A DNA stretch of 64,000 bases from Halomonas icarae (GTDB lineage: Bacteria > Pseudomonadota > Gammaproteobacteria > Pseudomonadales > Halomonadaceae). Where the stretch lies: the NCBI RefSeq assembly GCF_009901955.1, contig NZ_WUTS01000001.1, positions 124,001 through 188,000 on the forward strand, written 5' to 3'. Shown here one piece after another: positions 19,477 through 27,129 of this stretch. A model generated the notes under the pieces. That model did not search any database and was not told the DNA's origin. It was given only the letters and a program-made list of their open reading frames with translations. Each line of letters starts with the position of its first letter. The stretch's first letter is position 1. A program made the position numbers and the translations under genes.

Positions 19477-20127
19477 TCAGCGAGCGTCGATGGCGGTGGC
19501 AGAGTCGGAAGCGGCAACAGAGCTGGAGGCGGCAACTGAGTCGGAAGCGGCAAGTAGCCTGTCGAGGGTGGCGAGTGCCGCACGGCGGGCGCCTTCGGCA
19601 TCCAGGCCCTCCGGTGTGAGTGCCCCGCGCAGCCAGAGGCCGTCGATCACCGCCGCCAGGGTGCGCGATGCCAGACGCGCCTCGTCGAGCGGCATCAGAC
19701 GGCGGAACTGGGCGCACAGGTTCGAGTATAGGCGTCGGTCGTTGACCTGCTGCAGGCGCGCAAGGCGCGGCTTGTGCATGCTGCTGGCCCAGAAGGCCAG
19801 CCAGGTCTTGGCCACCGGGTCGGTTACCTGGCTGCGGTCGAAATTGCCCTCGATGATGGCTTCCAGTCGGGCTCGGGGGGTGTCGTTGCGCAGCTTGCGC
19901 CGGCAGGCGGCCACGGCCTCGCCCAGGTCACTGAGGATCTGTCGCATGGTGGCCTCGAGCAGGCCATCCTTGCCACCGAAGTAATGGCTGATGATGCCGG
20001 CCGATACCCCGGCGTGTCGCGCAATACGCGCCACGGTGGCGTCGGCAAGGCCGACCTCATCGATGGCCGCCATGGTCGCCTTGATCAGCTGCTGGCGGCG
20101 GATGGGTTCCATTCCGACCTTGGGCAT
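19477..20127 (-). CDS. betI: Choline-responsive repressor BetI (TetR family) with repeat-encoded C-terminal tail
   Basis: A 216-residue TetR-family regulator. It begins '[19 protein letters not shown]' and has the BetI-type helix-turn-helix '[30 protein letters not shown]'. BetI represses bet genes and is relieved by choline. It is longer than E. coli BetI (195): the last 20-odd residues are a low-complexity Ala/Ser/Asp tail encoded by an 18-bp tandem repeat at 19502-19554. It is the first gene of the bet operon, divergent from the binding-protein gene across an operator palindrome. Confidence 0.93.
   Translation of the reverse strand: MPKVGMEPIRRQQLIKATMAAIDEVGLADATVARIARHAGVSAGIISHYFGGKDGLLEATMRQILSDLGEAVAACRRKLRNDTPRARLEAIIEGNFDRSQVTDPVAKTWLAFWASSMHKPRLARLQQVNDRRLYSNLCAQFRRLMPLDEARLASRTLAAVIDGLWLRGALTPEGLDAEGARRAALATLDRLLAASDSVAASSSVAASDSATAIDAR
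19502..19554. repeat. 18-bp tandem repeat inside the 3' end of betI
   Basis: Three imperfect copies at 19502-19519, 19520-19537 and 19538-19554 (each close to GAGTCGGAAGCGGCAAC), in frame with betI and encoding its Ala-Ser-Asp tail. Confidence 0.85.
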
Positions 20128-20207
20128 TCTCGAGCCCTCCCTTGTCCGGATGACTTGCCACCACACCGGTATGTGCGGTTAGGATAGTGCCAGCTTGCCA
20201 GTTTTTT

Positions 20208-20221
20208 ATTGAACGTTCAAT
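20208..20221. promoter_or_regulatory. BetI operator
   Basis: ATTGAACGTTCAAT is a perfect 14-bp palindrome of the kind bound by BetI, centred between divergent betI and the binding-protein gene. It is placed so that BetI could repress both directions in the absence of choline. Function follows from known BetI biology and the position. Confidence 0.8.
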
Positions 20222-20277
20222 CAATAAAGGGTTGGCAGACGCCGACTATACTCAAGTCCCTTCACGGAGGTAATTTC

Positions 20278-21255
20278 ATGAACGTATCTCGCATTTCCCG
20301 CCGTTCCAGTCGCCATATGAGCCTTGGTCTGGGTGCCGCCGCGCTGGTGATGGGCGCCACCCCGGTGCTTGCTCAGGAATCCGAAAGCTGCGAGACGCTG
20401 CACTTCGCCGAAGTGGGCTGGACCGACATTACCGCTACCACCGCTCTGGCCACCGAGGTGTTCGAGGCGCTGGACTATGAGACCCGTATCGACACCGTTT
20501 CCGTGCCCATCGCCTATCAGGGCATGAAGAATGGTGACTTCGATATCTTCCTGGGCAACTGGATGCCCTCCATGGCATCGATCAGCAACCCCTATGTCGA
20601 GGAGGGTAGCGTCGACCGTCTGCGTGCTAACCTCGAAGGCGCCAAGTACACCCTGGCGGTGCCGCAGTATGTGTACGATGCCGGCGTCACCTCGCTGGCC
20701 GACCTGGACCAGCATGCCGACAAGTTCGACAGCAGCATCCATGGCATCGAGGCCGGCAACGACGGCAATCAGATGATCCAGCAGATGATCGATGACGACG
20801 CCTTTGGTCTGGGTGACTGGCAACTTATCGATTCCAGCGAGGCGGGCATGCTCTCCGAGTTGGGCGCCCGGGTGCCGGACGAGAACTGGATGGTGTTCCT
20901 GGGCTGGGAGCCGCACCCGATGAACACCAACTTCGATATGGCCTACCTGGAGGGAGCCGACGATTACTTCGGTCCCGACCTGGGAGGGGCCACGATCTAT
21001 ACCAACACTCGTGATGGTCTCGTCGAGGAGTGTGGCAATGTGGCGACCCTGCTGGACAATCTCGTGTTCACCCTCGAGATGGAGAGCCAGCTGATGGGGG
21101 AGATCATGGAGGAGGGCAAGGACCCCCGTGACGCCGCCCGTGACTATCTGCAGGCCAATCCGGAAGTGCTCGACGCCTGGCTCGAGGGTGTCGAGACCCG
21201 CGACGGCGAGGACGGCCTGGCCGCCGTTCGCGAAGCGCTCGAGATCGAGTCCTGA
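20278..21255 (+). CDS. Choline/glycine-betaine ABC-type substrate-binding protein (ProX/ChoX-like)
   Basis: A 325-residue periplasmic protein with a Sec signal peptide (cleavage about 'TPVLA-QE') and an OpuAC-type binding domain. It contains 'FAEVGWTDITATTALATEVFEALDY', 'GDFDIFLGNWMPSM', 'GIEAGNDGNQMIQQMID' and 'WMVFLGWEPHPMNTNFDM'; the tryptophans would form the aromatic cage for a quaternary ammonium ligand. The ATG follows CGGAGG by 7 bases. No matching permease or ATPase gene is in the window, so it is either an orphan that feeds a distant ChoVW/ProVW system or a scavenger. It is divergent from betI and shares its operator. Confidence 0.88.
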   Translation: MNVSRISRRSSRHMSLGLGAAALVMGATPVLAQESESCETLHFAEVGWTDITATTALATEVFEALDYETRIDTVSVPIAYQGMKNGDFDIFLGNWMPSMASISNPYVEEGSVDRLRANLEGAKYTLAVPQYVYDAGVTSLADLDQHADKFDSSIHGIEAGNDGNQMIQQMIDDDAFGLGDWQLIDSSEAGMLSELGARVPDENWMVFLGWEPHPMNTNFDMAYLEGADDYFGPDLGGATIYTNTRDGLVEECGNVATLLDNLVFTLEMESQLMGEIMEEGKDPRDAARDYLQANPEVLDAWLEGVETRDGEDGLAAVREALEIES

Positions 21256-21271
21256 AATGTCGCCGCTGGAC

Positions 21272-21300
21272 TTGCCAAACGGCGAGTCCATGTGCATAAT
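21272..21300 (+). promoter_or_regulatory. Promoter of tRNA-Met (+)
   Basis: TTGCCA (21272-21277), 17-bp spacer, CATAAT (21295-21300), about 43 bp before the tRNA 5' end. The same bases overlap an inverted repeat (GGACTTGCC / GGCGAGTCC) just after the binding-protein gene. Confidence 0.65.
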
Positions 21301-21342
21301 ACGTCTCCATTGCGCGGCCGAGGTCGCGCAATCTAGTGGAAA

Positions 21343-21419
21343 GGCTACGTAGCTCAGCTGGTTAGAGCACATCACTCATAATGATGGGGTCCCCTGTTCG
21401 AATCAGGGCGTAGCCACCA
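21343..21419 (+). tRNA. tRNA-Met (CAT)
   Basis: A 77-nt cloverleaf. Acceptor GGCTACG pairs with CGTAGCC, the anticodon loop is CTCATAA, the T-arm has GTTCGAATC, and the CCA is encoded. The 5' G-C pair and D-arm fit elongator Met rather than initiator. A near-identical copy is on the other strand at 25739-25815. Confidence 0.95.
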
Positions 21420-21502
21420 GGACATTTCAGCGCCCGCCCGACATTCGTCGTGCGGGCGCTGTGCGTTAGAACGGGTTGCCACAGGAATCCTCGCGGAGGT
21501 CC

Positions 21503-21530
21503 TTGACCTTGCTGGGGGAATCCGTATACT
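21503..21530 (+). promoter_or_regulatory. Promoter of the tRNA-Asn cluster
   Basis: TTGACC (21503-21508), 16-bp spacer, TATACT (21525-21530), 22 bp before the first tRNA-Asn. Confidence 0.75.
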
Positions 21531-21551
21531 ACGCACCGTGTTCGACGCCGT

Positions 21552-21627
21552 TCCCCGATAGCTCAGTTGGTAGAGCAAATGACTGTTAATCATTGGGTCG
21601 CAGGTTCGAGTCCTGCTCGGGGAGCCA
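21552..21627 (+). tRNA. tRNA-Asn (GTT), copy 1
   Basis: 76 nt with anticodon loop CTGTTAA and encoded GCCA. The acceptor is TCCCCGA/TCGGGGA and the anticodon stem AATGA/TCATT. First of three tandem Asn genes. Confidence 0.96.
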
Positions 21628-21655
21628 ACACGGCAACACAGCGATGCGACACGAT

Positions 21656-21731
<76 letters not shown>

Positions 21732-21759
21732 ATCGCTCGGCATCGTCACCTCAGGTTAT

Positions 21760-21835
<76 letters not shown>

Positions 21836-21840
21836 TCTCG

Positions 21841-21960
21841 TCTCTCCAGCGTCATCCTCTCCAGCGTCACCCTTTTCAATTTCGCCCTCTCTAGCTTCAC
21901 CCTCTCTAGCTTCACCCTCTCTAGCTTCACCCTCTCTGGCTTCGTTTTCTCTAGCTTTAC
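21841..21960. repeat. 15-bp minisatellite downstream of tRNA-Asn copy 3
   Basis: Eight tandem 15-mers, consensus CCTCTCTAGCTTCAC. The units at 21886-21930 are three identical copies and the outer ones are diverged. No terminator hairpin is seen between tRNA-Asn 3 and this repeat. On the minus strand the repeat gives a pentapeptide frame (VKLER-like) that runs on into the tRNA and is not taken as a gene. From 21961 to 22122 I see nothing else. Confidence 0.9.
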
Positions 21961-22122
21961 CTCATTTCTGCGTACGGTAATGATCACCGGGTTTTATACC
22001 GGTGCTTCTGCATGTCTATAAGTCTCTGTGCCAGTTTCTGGGTGAGTTACTGAGTGAGTGTTGCGTGTCTGCCCGACGCTGGGGCTGTCACGGCGGGTCG
22101 CATGCACGGTGGGTCGCATGCA

Positions 22123-22162
22123 ATGAAAGAGGCCGTCGCCCCGAGGCGACGGCCTCTTTCAT
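22123..22162 (-). terminator. Terminator of prc
   Basis: A perfect 18-bp stem (22123-22140 with 22145-22162) with a 4-base loop, starting 14 bases after the prc stop. On the minus strand the 3' arm is CTCTTTCATT, which gives the U-rich end. It may also stop readthrough from the tRNA-Asn side. Confidence 0.85.
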
Positions 22163-22175
22163 GGTGGGGAAAGGC

Positions 22176-24251
22176 TCACTCTCGGTGGGCGAAGCGGTAG
22201 TTGTTCTCGAGCTGGGAATGGTCGAGCAGGATGTGCGCGGCCTCCAGCACTTGAACCTGCTCCACCGGCTCTTCCTCTTCCTTTTCCTGGTCGCTGTCGT
22301 CCTCTTCGCCGCGGGCGTCGATCCACTCCTCCAGGGGCTCCAGGCCGAGTGCCTCGCGACGCTGATTCTCCAGGGCGAGCTGCTCGGCCTCGAGTGCCTC
22401 GGTCTCTGCCTGGCGGAGTTCGCGGTTGAGGCTGACGCTGGTCGTCTCCTCGCGCATCCGGCGGTTCAGTTCGGCCTGCTGCTCGAGGTAGACGAAGTTG
22501 GGGTGGGTGTCGGCGCGCTCGCGATGGCGGGCCCGCAGCGTCTCCAGGAAGCGCCATGGCTCGCCGTACTCCCGGTACTGCACCGAGCGGACGGTATCCC
22601 AGTCCAGGGCGTTGTCGAGGCTGCTCTCGCCGATCAGTTCGGGGTCGACCAGGCTCGGGAAGATGATATCCGGCTCCACGCCACGGTGCTGGGTGCTCTC
22701 GCCGGAGATGCGATAGAACTTGGCACGGGTCAGCTTGATCTCGCCATGACTGAGCTCATTGAGGGTCTGTACCGTGCCCTTGCCGAAGGTGGGGGTACCG
22801 ACGACCAGGCCACGCCCGTAGTCCTGGATGGCGCCGGCGAAGATCTCCGAGGCGGAGGCCGATAGCCGGTTGACCAGCACCGTCAGGGGCCCATCGTAGA
22901 CGGCACCGGTCTCGGTATCGCCGTAGAGACTGATGCGTCCGCGTGCATCCCGTACCTGAACGGTCGGGCCGCGATCGATAAATAGCCCGATCAGGGAGTT
23001 GGCCTCCTGCAGGGCGCCGCCACCATTGTTGCGCAGATCGAGGACGATACCTTCGACGCCCTGGTTCTGCAGTGTCTCGATCTCCTTGGCCACGTCGCGG
23101 GTGGTGCTGCGATAGTTATCTTCGCCAGCCTGCCAGGCATCGAAGTCGACATAGAAGGTAGGCACGGTGATCACGCCAACGCGATGCACGCCATCATCAC
23201 GCTCAAGCTCCAGCACTTCGCTCTGGGCCGCCTGGTCCTCGAGCTTCACGGTATCCCGGGTGATCCGGACTTCCCTGGAGCGTGTCATGTCCACCGCCTG
23301 GGCGGGTACCACGTCGAGGCGCACCACCGAGCCCTTGGGGCCGCGGATCAGCTCCACCACCGAGTCGAGGCGCATGCCCACTACGTTGACCATGTCACCA
23401 TCTTCCTGGCCGACTCCCACGATGCGGTCGGCGGGCTCAAGCACACCGGCGCGCTCCGCCGGGCCGCCGGGCACCAGGCTTGCGACCTTGACGTATTCGC
23501 CGTCGGCCTGGAGCAGTGCGCCGATGCCCTCCAGCGAGAGGCGCATCTGGATATCGAAGGACTCACCCTGGCGGGGGGAGAGGTAGCCGGTGTGGGGGTC
23601 GATGCTGCCGGTGACCGCGGCCATCAGCAGGCCGAAGATATCCTCCTCGTTGGTCTGCCGCAGGCGATTGAGCTGGCCCTCATAGCGCTGGCGAAGGTTG
23701 CTCTCAACCTGTTCGTCGTCCTGGCCACTGATTACCAGGGTCAGGGCGGCGTTCTTGAGGCGGCGCGTCCACAGTTCATCCAGAGCCTGGGTACTCTCCG
23801 CCCAGGGGACATCCTCGCGGTCCAGCTCCAGGCGCTGATCTCCTTCATAGGTAAAGTCGAGGCCCTGGTCGAGGTGCTCGAGTAGCCACTCGAAGCGTGC
23901 TTCGGCGCGCTCATGGTAGCGCTGATAGAGTGCGAAGAAGGGGGCCAGCTCGCCATCGAGCAGGGCATCATCGAGCTGCTTCTCCAGTGGTAGAAATTCA
24001 GCCACATCCTGCTCGGTCAGGAAGGCGCGCTGACTGTCGAGCACATCGAGATAGCGCTCGAAGGCTCGGCGTGACCAGTTGTCATCCAGGCTGATGTCGG
24101 CGTAGTGACCATAACGCAGCGCTTCGGCCATCTCGGTGGCAGCCCGGCGTTGGTCGTCGGTGGGTTCTGGCTGTGCCAGGGCGACGCCAGTGGCCAGCAG
24201 CAGCGCTGCCAACAAGGCCATGGTTCGTCCCATATGGGCAAGCGGGCTCAT
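22176..24251 (-). CDS. prc: Tail-specific (carboxy-terminal processing) protease Prc/Tsp
   Basis: A 691-residue periplasmic S41 protease. The start is placed at 'MSPLAHMGRTMALLAALLLATGVALAQ', which is a signal peptide; an upstream in-frame extension exists but has no such feature. Order: N-terminal helical region, PDZ domain ('GIGALLQADGEYVKVASLVPGGPAERAGV', about residues 215-310), then the S41 core with 'IVLDLRNNGGGALQEA', the Ser in 'LSASASEIFAGAIQDYGR' and the Lys in 'GTPTFGKGTVQTL'. It degrades SsrA-tagged and misfolded periplasmic proteins and trims penicillin-binding protein 3 in E. coli. A charged Glu-rich stretch lies near the C-terminus. Confidence 0.94.
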   Translation of the reverse strand: MSPLAHMGRTMALLAALLLATGVALAQPEPTDDQRRAATEMAEALRYGHYADISLDDNWSRRAFERYLDVLDSQRAFLTEQDVAEFLPLEKQLDDALLDGELAPFFALYQRYHERAEARFEWLLEHLDQGLDFTYEGDQRLELDREDVPWAESTQALDELWTRRLKNAALTLVISGQDDEQVESNLRQRYEGQLNRLRQTNEEDIFGLLMAAVTGSIDPHTGYLSPRQGESFDIQMRLSLEGIGALLQADGEYVKVASLVPGGPAERAGVLEPADRIVGVGQEDGDMVNVVGMRLDSVVELIRGPKGSVVRLDVVPAQAVDMTRSREVRITRDTVKLEDQAAQSEVLELERDDGVHRVGVITVPTFYVDFDAWQAGEDNYRSTTRDVAKEIETLQNQGVEGIVLDLRNNGGGALQEANSLIGLFIDRGPTVQVRDARGRISLYGDTETGAVYDGPLTVLVNRLSASASEIFAGAIQDYGRGLVVGTPTFGKGTVQTLNELSHGEIKLTRAKFYRISGESTQHRGVEPDIIFPSLVDPELIGESSLDNALDWDTVRSVQYREYGEPWRFLETLRARHRERADTHPNFVYLEQQAELNRRMREETTSVSLNRELRQAETEALEAEQLALENQRREALGLEPLEEWIDARGEEDDSDQEKEEEEPVEQVQVLEAAHILLDHSQLENNYRFAHRE

Positions 24252-24392
24252 CAATGAAGCACTCCCGGTTTGATGTACACTCAATTCCCTTGACCGTAAT
24301 CCGGCTCGCGAGTTGCGCGGGGCGGTCGTCCATTGTAGCAGCTTACCCGCTGTGCCCATCATCTACACTTTTGCCCAACCCTAGAGGAACCC

Positions 24393-25694
24393 ATGCTCTC
24401 TCAGGATGAACTGCTTACGCGGCTTCTCGACTTCCTGCACCGCTCGCCGTCCCCCTGGCATGCTACTGCCAATATGGCGGCCCGCCTCGAATCCGCCGGT
24501 TTCCGCCGCCTGGACGAGCGCGACGCCTGGTCGTTGACGCCGGGCGATCGGGTCTATGTGACGCGCAACGACTCCTCCATTATCGCCCTGCAGTTGCCGG
24601 AGACGCGGCTCGAGGCGCTGCGCATGATCGGTGCCCATACCGATAGCCCCGGGTTGCGGCTCAAGCCCAATGCCGCCCAGACCGCAGCCGGCTGGCTGCA
24701 GCTCGGCGTCGAGGTCTATGGGGGAGCCCTGTTGGCGCCCTGGTTCGACCGCGAACTGGGGCTCGCCGGCCGGGTGCATGTCCGCCACCCCGATGGCCGT
24801 CTCGAGGGGCGCCTGCTGCATGTCGACCGCCCAGTGGCGATCATTCCCAGTCTGGCCATCCATCTCGATCGCGAGGCCAACAGCGGTCGTGCGCTGAACG
24901 CCCAGACCCAGATGGCGCCGGTGCTGCTGCAGGGCGGTGAGGAGGGCGACCTGCCGCGGCTGCTCAAGGAGTGGATCGCAGAGCAGCATGCCATCGAGGC
25001 GTTCGAGCTGCTCGACTTCGAGCTGGGCTTTCATGACATGCAGCCGCCTGCGCGGGTGGGGGGCAAGGGCGAGCTGATTGCCAGCGCTCGGCTCGACAAC
25101 CTGCTCTCCTGCTTTATCGGCCTGGAGGCGCTGCTGGCCAGTGACGGCAAGCAGGGTGTCGTGCTGGTAGCCAACGACCATGAGGAGGTCGGCAGCGCCA
25201 GCGCCTGTGGCGCCCAGGGGCCTTTTCTGGGAGATGTGCTGCGCCGGGTTCACGAGCGGCTCGGCGACGGCAGCGAGGAGGGCTTCATTCGGCTGATCCA
25301 GGCTTCGCGGATGATCTCCTGCGACAACGCGCATGCTCTGCATCCCAATTTCCAGGACAAGCACGATGCGGCCCATGGTCCCGCACTCAACGGCGGACCG
25401 GTGATCAAGGTCAATGCCAGTCAGCGCTACGCCACCAACAGTGCGACGGCGGCTCTGTTTCGCGACCTCTGTCGCGAGGCCGAGGTGCCCGTGCAGAGCT
25501 TCGTGACGCGTGCCGACATGGGGTGTGGCAGCACCATCGGGCCGATCACCGCCACCGAGCTCGGTGTGCCGGCTCTCGATGTGGGGGTGCCGCAGTGGGC
25601 CATGCACTCGATCCGTGAGACCGCGGGAAGCGAAGATGTGGCCTATCTGACTCGGGTGCTGGCTGCCTTCTGCAACCGCCCCGAGCTGGCTTGA
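24393..25694 (+). CDS. apeB: M18-family aminopeptidase (aspartyl aminopeptidase type)
   Basis: A 433-residue zinc aminopeptidase. It starts 'DELLTRLLDFLHRSPSPWHAT' and contains 'IGAHTDSPGLRLKPN' (metal-ligand His and Asp), 'SARLDNLLSCFIGLEAL', 'NDHEEVGSASACGAQGPFL' (catalytic Glu), 'SCDNAHALHPNF' and 'TRADMGCGSTIGPITA', all M18 signatures. It removes N-terminal acidic or other residues from cytoplasmic peptides. It has AGAGGAA 5 bases before the ATG, is divergent from prc, and is convergent with a tRNA-Met gene. Confidence 0.93.
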   Translation: MLSQDELLTRLLDFLHRSPSPWHATANMAARLESAGFRRLDERDAWSLTPGDRVYVTRNDSSIIALQLPETRLEALRMIGAHTDSPGLRLKPNAAQTAAGWLQLGVEVYGGALLAPWFDRELGLAGRVHVRHPDGRLEGRLLHVDRPVAIIPSLAIHLDREANSGRALNAQTQMAPVLLQGGEEGDLPRLLKEWIAEQHAIEAFELLDFELGFHDMQPPARVGGKGELIASARLDNLLSCFIGLEALLASDGKQGVVLVANDHEEVGSASACGAQGPFLGDVLRRVHERLGDGSEEGFIRLIQASRMISCDNAHALHPNFQDKHDAAHGPALNGGPVIKVNASQRYATNSATAALFRDLCREAEVPVQSFVTRADMGCGSTIGPITATELGVPALDVGVPQWAMHSIRETAGSEDVAYLTRVLAAFCNRPELA

Positions 25695-25700
25695 GCACAC

Positions 25701-25729
25701 AAAAAACCCGGCGCCGATGGCGCCGGGTT
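25701..25729 (-). terminator. Terminator of minus-strand tRNA-Met (shared stem with apeB)
   Basis: A perfect 11-bp stem (25705-25715 with 25719-25729) and a 3-base loop. Reading leftward it is followed by TTTTTT, so it fits the tRNA-Met transcript. Rightward it lies 10 bases after the apeB stop but has no T-run, so for apeB it would be weak. Confidence 0.85.
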
Positions 25730-25738
25730 GTGTGATTC

Positions 25739-25815
25739 TGGTGGCTACGCCCTGACTCGAACAGGGGACCCCATCATTATGAGTGATGTGCTCTAACCAA
25801 CTGAGCTACGTAGCC
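25739..25815 (-). tRNA. tRNA-Met (CAT), second copy
   Basis: A 77-nt copy nearly identical to the tRNA-Met at 21343-21419, with the same acceptor and anticodon arms and encoded CCA, on the opposite strand. The two copies form a 4.4-kb inverted pair around the tRNA-Asn, prc and apeB genes. Confidence 0.95.
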
Positions 25816-25825
25816 AGCGGCGCGT

Positions 25826-25854
25826 ACTCTATCCAGCGTTGCCCCCTCTGTCAA
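25826..25854 (-). promoter_or_regulatory. Promoter of minus-strand tRNA-Met
   Basis: On the minus strand: TTGACA (25849-25854), 17-bp spacer, TAGAGT (25826-25831), 11 bp before the tRNA. Confidence 0.7.
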
Positions 25855-25882
25855 CTACCTGATATGGAAGGCATGCCAAGGC

Positions 25883-25909
25883 TTGACACTTGGCCGTGTG
25901 GCCTATAAT
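25883..25909 (+). promoter_or_regulatory. Promoter of the Glu-Gly tRNA array
   Basis: Perfect TTGACA (25883-25888) and perfect TATAAT (25904-25909), but with only a 15-bp spacer. It lies 32 bp before the first tRNA-Glu and is divergent from the tRNA-Met promoter. Confidence 0.75.
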
Positions 25910-25941
25910 ATGCGCGCCATCTCGACGAGACGAGACATTGC

Positions 25942-26017
25942 GTCCCATTCGTCTAGTGGTCCAGGACACCGCCCTTTCACGGCGGGAACAGGGGTTCGAA
26001 CCCCCTATGGGACGCCA
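25942..26017 (+). tRNA. tRNA-Glu (TTC), copy 1
   Basis: 76 nt. Acceptor GTCCCAT/ATGGGAC, anticodon loop CTTTCAC, encoded GCCA. The tRNA sequence is identical in all three copies. Confidence 0.96.
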
Positions 26018-26041
26018 CTCGAATCGTCAGATAACCGGAAT

Positions 26042-26116
26042 GCGGGAATAGCTCAGTGGTAGAGCATCGCCTTGCCAAGGCGAGGGTCGGGAGTTCGAAT
26101 CTCCTTTCCCGCTCCA
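26042..26116 (+). tRNA. tRNA-Gly (GCC), copy 1
   Basis: 75 nt. Acceptor GCGGGAA/TTCCCGC, anticodon loop TTGCCAA, encoded TCCA. Identical in all three copies. Confidence 0.96.
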
Positions 26117-26132
26117 ACGGTGCGGTAAGAGA

Positions 26133-26205
26133 GCCAAGGCTCGGGTCAGGATCTGGTACGCCAGCCCGGCTGACGGCAGCCCCGTCGAATCTCTTTCCCG
26201 CTCCA
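26133..26205 (+). pseudogene. tRNA-Gly 3'-half remnant 1
   Basis: It begins GCCAAGGCTCGGGTC, like the anticodon-to-variable-loop part of tRNA-Gly, then diverges. It ends TCGAATCTCTTTCCCGCTCCA, the T-arm and acceptor 3' end of tRNA-Gly with one base lost. There is no 5' half. The middle can form CTGG-TACG-CCAG. A hairpin ATCTTCT-GAAA-AGAAGAT follows before tRNA-Glu 2. Confidence 0.7.
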
Positions 26206-26227
26206 TCTTCTGAAAAGAAGATACAGC

Positions 26228-26303
26228 GTCCCATTCGTCTAGTGGTCCAGGACACCGCCCTTTCACGGCGGGAACAGGGGTTCGAACCCCCTATGGGACG
26301 CCA
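26228..26303 (+). tRNA. tRNA-Glu (TTC), copy 2
   Basis: A 76-nt copy with anticodon loop CTTTCAC, second unit of the Glu-Gly array. Confidence 0.96.
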
Positions 26304-26363
26304 CTTCTTCGACTCACAACAGTGAGTCGTCGAGGTAGTAGTAGAACGAGAAGTGCGAGACAG

Positions 26364-26438
26364 GCGGGAATAGCTCAGTGGTAGAGCATCGCCTTGCCAA
26401 GGCGAGGGTCGGGAGTTCGAATCTCCTTTCCCGCTCCA
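26364..26438 (+). tRNA. tRNA-Gly (GCC), copy 2
   Basis: A 75-nt copy with anticodon loop TTGCCAA, second unit of the array. Confidence 0.96.
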
Positions 26439-26454
26439 ATGTTGCGGTAAGAGA

Positions 26455-26513
26455 GCCAAGGCTCGGGTCAGGATCTGGTACGCCAGCCCGGTCGAATCTC
26501 CTTTCCCGCTCCA
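26455..26513 (+). pseudogene. tRNA-Gly 3'-half remnant 2
   Basis: The same arrangement as remnant 1: GCCAAGGCTCGGGTC, the CTGG-TACG-CCAG hairpin, then an intact 22-base tRNA-Gly 3' end including CCA, but shorter in the middle. It is followed by the same TCTTCT-GAAA-like hairpin before tRNA-Glu 3. Confidence 0.7.
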
Positions 26514-26535
26514 TCTTCTGAAAGGAAGATATAGC

Positions 26536-26611
26536 GTCCCATTCGTCTAGTGGTCCAGGACACCGCCCTTTCACGGCGGGAACAGGGGTTCGAACCCCCT
26601 ATGGGACGCCA
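26536..26611 (+). tRNA. tRNA-Glu (TTC), copy 3
   Basis: A 76-nt copy, third unit of the array. Confidence 0.96.
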
Positions 26612-26649
26612 ACTCGCTCTCGTTGCACCGACAGTAGTACCGATATGAT

Positions 26650-26724
26650 GCGGGAATAGCTCAGTGGTAGAGCATCGCCTTGCCAAGGCGAGGGTCGGGA
26701 GTTCGAATCTCCTTTCCCGCTCCA
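26650..26724 (+). tRNA. tRNA-Gly (GCC), copy 3
   Basis: A 75-nt copy, third and last unit of the array. Confidence 0.96.
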
Positions 26725-26742
26725 ATCGGTTTCATGCTACTG

Positions 26743-26801
26743 GCCAAGGCTCGCGTCAGGAGCTGGAACGCCAGTCCGATCGAATCTCCTTTCCCGCTCC
26801 A
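26743..26801 (+). pseudogene. tRNA-Gly 3'-half remnant 3
   Basis: A more diverged version of the other two remnants with the CTGG-AACG-CCAG hairpin kept and a full tRNA-Gly 3' end. The 15 bases at its end (GCTCCAATCGGTTTC) repeat those at the end of tRNA-Gly 3, as if the whole 3' end had been duplicated. From 26802 to 27008 I see no gene. Confidence 0.65.
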
Positions 26802-27008
26802 ATCGGTTTCCCCTCCCCCCCCCTGAATTCTGATTATAAGCTTCTGAGCATTAGCTAAGGCGCCAGCCTGGCTGATGATGCTTGTCGTTTTTCGTATTTC
26901 ACTCCAGAAGACTCCCTTGTTTCCCCGGTCAGGCCAGGGCTCACTGCATGAGCCGGAATGCCGGCCCGGCTGTTGCTGTCCGTCCGAATGCGCTATGGTG
27001 CCCCACTA

Positions 27009-27083
27009 GACACGGGGTGCGGTCGTGGCCGCTGAGAAAATACCCGTCGAACCTGATCCAGTTCACACTGGCGAAGGGATGTC
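27009..27083 (+). ncRNA. TPP riboswitch (THI element) of the SDR-LLM operon
   Basis: It contains the conserved THI segments in order: CGGGGTGC, GCTGAGA, a TACCCG strand, GAACCTGATCCAGTT, and CTGGCGAAGGGA, with closing GACA/TGTC pairs. It lies 46 bp before the SDR start. No T-run terminator follows, so control is probably at the ribosome-binding site (AAGGAG at 27119-27124). Confidence 0.93.
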
Positions 27084-27129
27084 GGCCGGCTCCAGCGCGG
27101 CGCCCTTTGCCGCGTACCAAGGAGTCGTC

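Noticed and set aside
21841..21960. CRISPR array
   Set aside because: The units are contiguous 15-mers with no spacers, and no cas genes are nearby.
25977..26725. Several 80-160-residue minus-strand frames with repeated 'GDSNSRPSPWQGDALPLSYSR'-like text
   Set aside because: These are translations across tRNA-Glu and tRNA-Gly genes, a common false call in genomes.
26133..26801. Additional complete tRNA genes
   Set aside because: Only the 3' halves are present; no acceptor 5' strand or D-arm can be found for any of the three.
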